Source: Enteractinococcus sp. (GTDB taxonomy: Bacteria > Actinomycetota > Actinomycetes > Actinomycetales > Micrococcaceae). Taken from it: a stretch of DNA of 5,620 nucleotides. Below the pieces are notes generated by a model, which saw only the letters and a program-made list of their open reading frames with translations, did no database searches and was not told the DNA's origin. The stretch is taken from contig JAJUIX010000100.1 of the NCBI GenBank assembly GCA_029267455.1, positions 1 to 5,620 on the forward strand, read 5' to 3'. The position numbers and the translations under genes were made by a program. Shown piece after piece: positions 1-5,620 of the stretch (within the stretch, counting starts at the first letter, position 1; every line of letters starts with the position of its first letter).

Positions 1-1433
<1,433 letters not shown>

Positions 1434-1439
1434 CAGCGA

Positions 1440-1445
1440 TCCTTT
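1440..1445 (-). promoter_or_regulatory. Ribosome binding site deciding the rpoB start
   Basis: On the minus strand AAAGGA is followed by six bases (TCGCTG) and then the TTG at 1433. The in-frame GTG at 1448 has GGAAGG upstream with only about three bases of spacing, which is short. The TTG start is therefore preferred, though the GTG cannot be excluded. Confidence 0.6.
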
Positions 1446-1570
1446 CACAGACCTTCCAAATTTTAGGTACGCGTAGCGCCCAAAGAGTCCGCCAGATACG
1501 CCACGAGACGAAGACACGGGACCCACCGCTATATGAAGGTCGACCGCTCTTGTGTATGATCCTGTGGAGA

Positions 1571-1603
1571 TGGTGTCATCCGAGCCGTTGAGCCGGGACA
1601 CCA
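1571..1603 (-). other. Imperfect hairpin in the rpoB leader
   Basis: TGGTGTC (1571-1577) is the exact reverse complement of GACACCA (1597-1603). Inside that stem, CCG (1580-1582) pairs with CGG (1594-1596) after a two-base bulge, and GC (1584-1585) pairs with GC (1592-1593) after one bulged base, leaving the loop CGTTGA. This gives about 12 base pairs in all. No T-run follows on the minus strand, so it is not an intrinsic terminator in the rpoB direction. It would lie inside the transcript if rpoB starts from the candidate promoter near 1640. Its function is unknown. It could be a structured leader, an RNase processing site or a protein-binding site. Confidence 0.4.
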
Positions 1604-1636
1604 AAGCGACCTGGAGACAGGGTTACGCAAAGTATT

Positions 1637-1666
1637 AGCATAGCTTGACGTGACCCCATTTGTCCA
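1637..1666 (-). promoter_or_regulatory. Candidate rpoB promoter (sigma-A type)
   Basis: Reading the minus strand, TGGACA (1666-1661; five of six matches to TTGACA) is separated by 18 bases from TATGCT (1642-1637; four of six matches to TATAAT and fits TANNNT). Transcription would start near 1630 and leave a leader of about 200 bases before rpoB. A weaker second candidate lies downstream: TACACA (1556-1551), 17 bases, then TATAGC (1533-1528). Both are matched by eye only. rpoB could also be read through from the upstream moaC-moeA operon, since I see no terminator facing in that direction. Confidence 0.4.
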
Positions 1667-1670
1667 GTAG

Positions 1671-1699
1671 GTTGGCATGCTTTGCCAATTTTTCTCTTT
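1671..1699 (+). terminator. Intrinsic-terminator-like hairpin facing the plus strand
   Basis: On the plus strand TTGGCA (1672-1677), a five-base loop TGCTT and TGCCAA (1683-1688) form a 6-bp stem, extended by a G-U wobble pair. It is followed at once by TTTTT and a further T-rich tail (CTCTTT). This is the classic layout of a Rho-independent terminator, although the stem is short. In the minus direction, which is that of both neighbouring genes, the stem is followed by CCTACTGG, so it should not stop transcription there. No plus-strand gene is visible upstream of it. It could stop antisense transcripts before they enter moeA-mogA, or the resemblance could be chance. Confidence 0.45.
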
Positions 1700-3497
1700 A
1701 GTTGTGGTGATCTTCACCCCGGATTTGTTCCAGAATGTGATCGAGCACTCCGTCTAGGACTTTCAGGCCATCGGTCACGCCCCCAAGCGATCCAGGCAAC
1801 GTCACGACGAACGTCTCCCCCATGATCCCGGCGACCCCGCGTGTTAACGCCGCATGCGGGGTGTTTTCTAATCCGCGCAACAAGACGGCGGTCATAACGT
1901 TTGGAAGCTGCTTATCCAGGTAGGAGCTGACGACGTCGACTGTTTGATCAGTCGGTGAGATCCCGGTTCCACCACTGGTGATCAGTACCTGCGGCATCGG
2001 CCCGTAATGTCCCGCGGTGAGCCGTTGCATGGTATCGGGTAGGTCCGCATCAGCCACGACGATGGGTTCGGGTGTCTCGTACCCCTTAGCCTCGAGCCAC
2101 TCGACAATTCGTGGCCCGGCATCATCGGCATAGACACCGGTGGCCGCGCGGGTGGATGCGATGAGTACTAGCGCAGTCTTTTCGGCAGGCTCCGGTGAGG
2201 GGCGATGTTTGGTGGCCGATTGAGTTGATGCCTGAATGGGGGCGACAGCAGTGTCCAAAGTGGTATCGGCGAAGAGATGCGCGGTGACGTGTTGGCCCGG
2301 AGCGAGCTGCGCCATGGCAGGGATTTCGACCAGCGCGTTAGCACCAACGGCTTGGGCAACCAGATGTGAACCAGCCTCACCGTGAAGCTGGGCGATCACG
2401 TCGGGTCCGCGGGTGCCGACGATCGCACGGCGGTATTGGGTTTTCCCTCGGATGCCAGTGGTGGCCTGGTTGAGCCGAGCAGTGATGGCAACGGGCTGAT
2501 AGCCGGATCCGAACGCTTGCCACAGGGCAGGCAGCACCAGCATGCGCATTGACACCAGGGTAGAGATTGGGTTGCCGGGCAACGCGATGATGGGCGTGGT
2601 GCCGTAGATGCCATACCCCTGCGGGCCGCCGGGTTGCTGTTGAACTTTCCCCACCCAGGCAGTGTCCAACCGTTCTAATAATTGTCGGACGACTTCGTAT
2701 TTGCCTTCTGAAATGCCGCCAGACGTGATGATCAGATCTGGGGCATGGTCACGGATGACACGATCAAGGACCTTCCGAAAATCGCGTAGATCGTCACTGG
2801 TGGCTGCCGTGGCAACGATCTCCATTCCGTGGGTGGCCCCAAGCGCTAAGACCAGCGGGGTATTGGCATCAAATATTTTGGCGGGCATTGGGATGCTGCC
2901 GGAAACTACTTCGTCTCCCCCAGCAATGACCGCCACACGCGGACGAGCGGTAACCGGCAGTTCAGTCAGCCCCTGGGCCGCTGCAGCTGCAACGAACGCG
3001 GCATCGATACGGTCACCCTGGCGAGCCAGCAGCGTACCGTCCGGCATATCACTGCCCGTGGGACGAATAAACGCCCCAACTTCCACAGCCGGCAAGGTGA
3101 CGTAGTCCCCCGTCTCAACAAAATGCGCGGGCCTGGCCTGTTCCACCGGTACAATCGCTACAACATCATCTGGAATCTTCGCCCCGGTCATAATCGGGAC
3201 CGCTGTGTCATGGCCGTACCCGTTGACGCCATAAGGATAAACCTCGGTGGGATCGGTGCCAGCTGGAACATCGGGCCCTACGCGAAAACGTCCCCCGGCC
3301 ACGTTTGCATAACCGATGCCGTAGCCGTCCATTTGAGAATTATCAAAAGGTGGTGACGGAACTTTGGTGACCACATCACTGGCCAGTCGCCTGCCTACCG
3401 TCTCGCGCAACGGCAGAGTTTCTGTCGGGAGCGGTCCCACCGTATTCGTGAGTAACCGTGCCAGAGTGGCCGCATACTGGGTCGTCGTGAGACTCAC
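1698..3497 (-). CDS. Bifunctional MoeA-MogA/MoaB fusion: molybdopterin molybdotransferase plus molybdopterin adenylyltransferase
   Basis: This 599-residue protein joins the last two steps of basic Moco synthesis. Residues 1 to about 412 are MoeA, which inserts molybdate into adenylylated molybdopterin. The motifs seen are DNSQMDGYG (52-60), IMTGAKIP (102-109), AVIAGGDEVV (189-198), DLIITSGGISEG (254-265), PGGPQGYG (289-296) and LPGNPIS (306-312). A proline- and serine-containing linker spans about 413-440. Residues 441-594 are a MogA/MoaB domain, which adenylylates molybdopterin. Its motifs are VLITSGGTGISPTDQT (504-519) and VVTLPGSLGG (564-573). The E-then-G order is that of plant Cnx1 and the reverse of gephyrin. 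The GTG start overlaps the moaC stop (GTGA), and GGAGAG lies five bases upstream, so the pair is probably translationally coupled. Oddities are PGGP where PGKP is common in MoeA and Glu268 where Asp is common. Single MoeA proteins are about 400 residues and MogA/MoaB about 160-195, so both domains look complete. Acts in the cytoplasm. Confidence 0.95.
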   Translation of the reverse strand: MSLTTTQYAATLARLLTNTVGPLPTETLPLRETVGRRLASDVVTKVPSPPFDNSQMDGYGIGYANVAGGRFRVGPDVPAGTDPTEVYPYGVNGYGHDTAVPIMTGAKIPDDVVAIVPVEQARPAHFVETGDYVTLPAVEVGAFIRPTGSDMPDGTLLARQGDRIDAAFVAAAAAQGLTELPVTARPRVAVIAGGDEVVSGSIPMPAKIFDANTPLVLALGATHGMEIVATAATSDDLRDFRKVLDRVIRDHAPDLIITSGGISEGKYEVVRQLLERLDTAWVGKVQQQPGGPQGYGIYGTTPIIALPGNPISTLVSMRMLVLPALWQAFGSGYQPVAITARLNQATTGIRGKTQYRRAIVGTRGPDVIAQLHGEAGSHLVAQAVGANALVEIPAMAQLAPGQHVTAHLFADTTLDTAVAPIQASTQSATKHRPSPEPAEKTALVLIASTRAATGVYADDAGPRIVEWLEAKGYETPEPIVVADADLPDTMQRLTAGHYGPMPQVLITSGGTGISPTDQTVDVVSSYLDKQLPNVMTAVLLRGLENTPHAALTRGVAGIMGETFVVTLPGSLGGVTDGLKVLDGVLDHILEQIRGEDHHN

Positions 3498-3988
3498 GTT
3501 TGCTCTCCAGAGGTCTCAACGGCCCAATCCCCGGATTTGCCGCCGGTTTTTTCTAGTACAAAGATGTCGGTGATACTGGCTCGCGGATCCACAGCTTTAA
3601 TCATGTCGTAGACGGTTAGTGCTGCGGTGCTTGCAGCAGATAGCGCTTCCATCTCGACTCCTGTGACGCCGGTGGTTTTTACTAGCGTTACGACTCGGAC
3701 CGTGCCAGCCTCCACATCGGATTCGAAATCAACGGTAATTTTGCCCAACGGGATTGGGTGGCACAACGGGATGGTTTCCCAGGTTTTCTTCGCTGCCATA
3801 ATTCCGGCGACTCGAGCTACCGGCAGCGCGTCGCCTTTGGGCAAGCCGGCGTCCATAATCAGCTCGACCACCTCACGACGGGTTCGCACCACCGCCTGTG
3901 CACGGGAGGTTCGAGCGGTGGTGGCTTTTTCGCTGACATCGACCATATGGGCCGAGCCATCGGCGCGGACGTGGCTGAGGTGGTCCAT
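3494..3988 (-). CDS. moaC: Cyclic pyranopterin monophosphate synthase MoaC
   Basis: MoaC converts 3',8-cyclo-7,8-dihydro-GTP, the MoaA product, into cyclic pyranopterin monophosphate, completing the first stage of Moco synthesis in the cytoplasm. The 164 residues match the family length (about 160) and align almost gap-free with my recollection of E. coli MoaC. HMVDVSEKA is at 14-22, KGD at 51-53, WETIPLCHPIPLGK at 70-83, TGVEMEALSAAS at 109-120, YDMIKAVD at 127-134 and KTGGKSGDW at 147-155. The catalytic-site residues Lys51, His77, Glu112, Glu114, Asp128 and Lys131 are all present. The ATG at 3988 is preceded by AAAGGG about four bases upstream, which supports this start. It is the first gene of a two-gene operon and its TGA overlaps the GTG of the MoeA-MogA gene by four bases. 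moaA diverges from it 110 bases away. It is a stand-alone MoaC, not fused to MoaB/MogA as in the MoaCB proteins of some actinobacteria. Confidence 0.98.
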   Translation of the reverse strand: MDHLSHVRADGSAHMVDVSEKATTARTSRAQAVVRTRREVVELIMDAGLPKGDALPVARVAGIMAAKKTWETIPLCHPIPLGKITVDFESDVEAGTVRVVTLVKTTGVTGVEMEALSAASTAALTVYDMIKAVDPRASITDIFVLEKTGGKSGDWAVETSGEQT

Positions 3989-4019
3989 GGTTCCCTTTCA
4001 TCCCCTCTGGTCAGGGTCT

Positions 4020-4047
4020 AGACTAACTATAGAACGAAAGACTAATT
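4020..4047 (+). repeat. Pair of AGACTAAYT direct repeats, possible operator
   Basis: AGACTAACT at 4020-4028 and AGACTAATT at 4039-4047 match at eight of nine positions, with starts 19 bases apart. That is close to two turns of the helix, a spacing typical of sites bound on one face by a regulator. The first copy overlaps the candidate moaC -10 element. No known operator (for example ModE) is recognised in them, and a repeat this short could be chance. Confidence 0.3.
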
Positions 4048-4086
4048 ACTTCGCCCCAACATTCCGCGCAACCACGTTGTGACGGT

Positions 4087-4092
4087 AAGGAG
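4087..4092 (+). promoter_or_regulatory. Ribosome binding site deciding the TTG start of moaA
   Basis: AAGGAG is a near-perfect Shine-Dalgarno sequence with six bases (CACACT) before the TTG at 4099. The next candidate start codons downstream would remove the conserved N-terminal residues of MoaA, so the TTG is well supported. Confidence 0.8.
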
Positions 4093-4098
4093 CACACT

Positions 4099-5121
4099 TT
4101 GTCAGGTTTGATCGATCAATTCGGCCGTACCGCGACCGATTTACGAATGTCGCTGATTGATAAATGTAATTTACGGTGTCGGTACTGTATGCCCGCTGAG
4201 GGGCTAGATTGGCTCAAAAAAGACGATATGCTCACCGCCGATGAGGTCATCCGACTGGCCGATATTGCTATCTCCCGTCTGGGCATCGAATCTATCCGGT
4301 TTACTGGCGGTGAACCCATGGTCCGGGCCGACCTGGTGGATATCCTCGCCGGTGTCCACGCCGCACACCCACAGGTCGAGTTGTCTATGACCACGAACGG
4401 GATCAACCTGGAACGCAAAATCGATGCCCTCGTTGAGGCGGGCTTAGCACGTATTAATGTCTCACTGGATACCGTTTGTCCTGAGACGTTTGCCAAAATT
4501 ACCCGCCGCGACCGCTTGACCAAAGTGCTCTCCGGTCTCCACGCTGCCAAAGCCGCAGGCCTTGAACCGATCAAGATCAACGCCGTGTTGTTACGTGGTA
4601 TTAATGATCAGCAGGCCGCAGAGCTACTCACCTGGAGTCTGGAGCACGACTACCAGTTGCGTTTCATTGAACAAATGCCACTCGATGCGGATCACAACTG
4701 GACCCGTGACAATATGGTCACCGCTGCAGAAATCCGTGACCAGATCGCTCAGGTCTATACCCTGACGGAACACGAGACGCCCCGTGGGTCCGCTCCCGCT
4801 GAACTCTTTGACGTTCAGGACAAAGAGACTCAAGAAACTCTAGGTCAAGTGGGCATTATCGCCTCCGTCACGGAACCTTTCTGTGCTGCTTGTTCCCGCA
4901 CCCGGATCACCGCAGACGCTAAAGTCCGGTCCTGCCTGTTCTCGCATACCGAAACAGACCTCATGGGACTCCTCCGCGATGGCTCATCTGACGAGGACAT
5001 CGCCAATGCGTGGCGTGAAGCAATGTGGCACAAGCCCAAGGCTCACGGTCAAACGCAAGTCGGCCTCGGCATGCCTGGCTTCGTCCAGCCCGAACGCACC
5101 ATGAGCGCCATCGGCGGTTAA
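4099..5121 (+). CDS. moaA: GTP 3',8-cyclase MoaA (radical SAM)
   Basis: MoaA is a cytoplasmic radical S-adenosylmethionine enzyme that turns GTP into 3',8-cyclo-7,8-dihydro-GTP, the substrate of MoaC. The 340-residue product has the normal family length. The N-terminal radical SAM cluster motif is CNLRCRYC, with Cys23, Cys27 and Cys30. It is followed by the SAM-binding FTGGEP (68-73), the MTTNG strand (97-101) and INVSLDT (119-125). LRFIEQMPLD (187-196) is also typical. The second, substrate-side 4Fe-4S cluster is held by Cys262, Cys265 and Cys279 within FCAACSRTRITADAKVRSCL, and the arginines of SRTR (266-269) are kept. The C-terminus ends MSAIGG; the terminal double glycine is required for activity in studied MoaA proteins. 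The TTG start is set by AAGGAG six bases upstream. It diverges from moaC, so both early-pathway enzymes are probably controlled from one shared region. No defect is seen. Confidence 0.98.
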   Translation: MSGLIDQFGRTATDLRMSLIDKCNLRCRYCMPAEGLDWLKKDDMLTADEVIRLADIAISRLGIESIRFTGGEPMVRADLVDILAGVHAAHPQVELSMTTNGINLERKIDALVEAGLARINVSLDTVCPETFAKITRRDRLTKVLSGLHAAKAAGLEPIKINAVLLRGINDQQAAELLTWSLEHDYQLRFIEQMPLDADHNWTRDNMVTAAEIRDQIAQVYTLTEHETPRGSAPAELFDVQDKETQETLGQVGIIASVTEPFCAACSRTRITADAKVRSCLFSHTETDLMGLLRDGSSDEDIANAWREAMWHKPKAHGQTQVGLGMPGFVQPERTMSAIGG

Positions 5122-5251
5122 CTCGTACAGCTTTGATATACGGTCCGGGCGATATCAGAATCTGCCACGCAGCCTGTGATCACCCAGGGTTTCCTCCAGA
5201 TGGGTTCGGTGATGTTTGTGCTCTGCGATTGGCAGGAAAGAAAGTGTAGTT
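5122..5251. other. Convergent intergenic region, no clear feature
   Basis: This stretch lies between the converging 3' ends of moaA and the phosphatase gene, where a two-way terminator would be expected. I see only weak inverted repeats: GATAT/ATATC at 5135-5139 and 5152-5156, a 4-bp CCTG/CAGG stem around the GTGATCAC palindrome, and a short CTGC/GCAG stem near 5223-5234. None has a proper T-run. I find no tRNA or convincing small gene. Confidence 0.5.
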
Positions 5252-5620
5252 TTATAGCTGCTGGAATGGTTCTGCGGAGTATTCTACGACGTCCCCGTTG
5301 AGAATGCCGGGGTGATCACAGTCGAGGACAGCTGATAAACCCAGTCGAAATAGGGTCCCATGCCCCACCAAGATCACGTTTTGACTACGATGATGTTGCG
5401 CAATATAGCGGAACGCTGCGAGGGCTCGTGCTTGGACTTCTTCGTCGGACTCTTTGGCACACATTAACTCTTGGCGAGTCTCTTCATCAAAATCGCCCAG
5501 ATGGATACCTTCTGCCGGACCAAAATCGCGTTCTATCAAATTCTCTAGACGATGGACCCGGGCGATGCTCAAAATTTCTGCTATGCGTTGTGCGGTCTGC
5601 ACCGAACGCATGAGTGGAGA
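5252..5620 (-). CDS. Histidine phosphatase (phosphoglycerate mutase-like) family protein, C-terminal part (partial at right edge)
   Basis: The visible 122 residues are the C-terminal part of a histidine-phosphatase-superfamily enzyme. The frame is open to the window edge, so the internal ATG at 5611 is not the start; the codons TCT-CCA-CTC before it give SPLMRSVQTAQ, the conserved S-P-x-x-R-x-x-Q-T-A motif. LIERDFGPAEG, about 30 residues on, matches the segment carrying the catalytic acid (usually E-x-x-x-G-x-x-E-G). VILVGHGTLFRLGL contains the second catalytic-site histidine, at visible residue 87. The N-terminal RHG motif with the phosphorylated histidine should lie beyond the right edge. 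The family includes phosphoglycerate mutases, cobalamin and sugar phosphatases and many general phosphatases, and nothing here fixes the substrate. There is no signal peptide or membrane segment in the visible part. It converges on moaA, and a link to Moco synthesis is not implied. Confidence 0.9.
   Translation of the reverse strand, partial: SPLMRSVQTAQRIAEILSIARVHRLENLIERDFGPAEGIHLGDFDEETRQELMCAKESDEEVQARALAAFRYIAQHHRSQNVILVGHGTLFRLGLSAVLDCDHPGILNGDVVEYSAEPFQQL

Larger units (their letters stand above)
3989..4098. promoter_or_regulatory. Divergent moaC/moaA promoter region
   Basis: These 110 bases separate two divergent Moco genes and should hold both promoters. The core is the palindrome CTATAG (4027-4032). 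Read on the minus strand it gives TATAGT (4031-4026), a five-of-six -10 match that would start moaC RNA near 4019. Read on the plus strand it gives TATAGA (4028-4033), a weaker -10 that would start moaA RNA near 4040. I see no good -35 hexamer for either direction, which may mean activator dependence or a different promoter. AGACTAACT (4020-4028) and AGACTAATT (4039-4047) are near-identical direct repeats flanking and overlapping this core. The leaders are too short to hold a Moco riboswitch. Confidence 0.5.

Noticed and set aside
1644..1672. Plus-strand promoter TTGACG, 17 bases, TAGGTT
   Set aside because: The -10 match is poor, the start would fall inside the hairpin at 1671-1699, and no plus-strand gene follows.
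2178..2262. Internal start that would express the MogA domain separately
   Set aside because: I saw no ATG, GTG or TTG in frame with a ribosome binding site close to the linker-domain boundary near residue 441.
2662..3105. Plus-strand open frame opposite the MoeA domain
   Set aside because: It lies wholly within the conserved moeA coding sequence on the other strand, and its Ser/Arg/Ala-rich translation resembles no family.
4040..4098. Moco riboswitch in the moaA leader
   Set aside because: The leader is only about 60 bases and shows no stable multi-stem structure; the known Moco RNA motif is much longer.
4116..4580. Minus-strand open frame opposite moaA
   Set aside because: It mirrors the codon structure of moaA, which is unmistakable on the plus strand.
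5135..5156. Inverted repeat GATAT/ATATC as a moaA terminator
   Set aside because: The stem is five AT-rich pairs with a 12-base loop and no T-run follows, so it would not terminate well.
5025..5249. Possible small plus-strand gene spanning the moaA 3' end and the following gap
   Set aside because: Its first part is moaA in another frame, no ribosome binding site precedes it, and the rest has no recognisable features.

Overview
The window looks like ordinary chromosome from an actinobacterium, most likely the order Micrococcales (Micrococcaceae-like). This rests on the RpoB N-terminus beginning MVASSTS-like (here (L)VASSTS), the wording of the RpoB rifampicin region, moderately high GC, and frequent GTG/TTG starts. 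I could not run a database search, so the genus is left open.

Layout from left to right. (1) Positions 1-1433, minus strand: the first 477 codons of rpoB, the RNA polymerase beta subunit, running off the left edge just after the rifampicin-resistance region. (2) Positions 1434-1697: a 264-base intergenic region that should carry the rpoB promoter and leader. It holds a candidate promoter, an imperfect 12-bp hairpin, and, right at the end of the upstream gene, a terminator-like hairpin that points the wrong way for both flanking genes. (3) Positions 1698-3988, minus strand: a two-gene operon. moaC comes first and overlaps by four bases (GTGA) a long gene encoding a MoeA-MogA/MoaB fusion. (4) Positions 3989-4098: a short divergent promoter region. 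(5) Positions 4099-5121, plus strand: moaA. (6) Positions 5122-5251: a convergent intergenic region with nothing convincing in it. (7) Positions 5252-5620, minus strand: the C-terminal part of a histidine-phosphatase-family protein running off the right edge.

The central genes form a coherent molybdenum cofactor (Moco) module. MoaA (GTP 3',8-cyclase) and MoaC (cyclic pyranopterin monophosphate synthase) make the first intermediate, precursor Z/cPMP. The fusion protein carries the two last steps: the MogA domain adenylylates molybdopterin and the MoeA domain inserts molybdate. The middle steps (MoaD, MoaE, MoeB-like activation) and nucleotide attachment (MobA) are not encoded here and must lie elsewhere if the pathway is complete.

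I see no mobile element, CRISPR array, tRNA, rRNA or obviously novel system. The points most worth a second look are the fused MoeA-MogA enzyme in the plant Cnx1 domain order, its altered active-site motifs, the symmetric moaC/moaA promoter with flanking direct repeats, the structured rpoB leader, the backward terminator, a glycine at a rifampicin-contact-region position of RpoB, and the placement of Moco genes directly upstream of rpoB.
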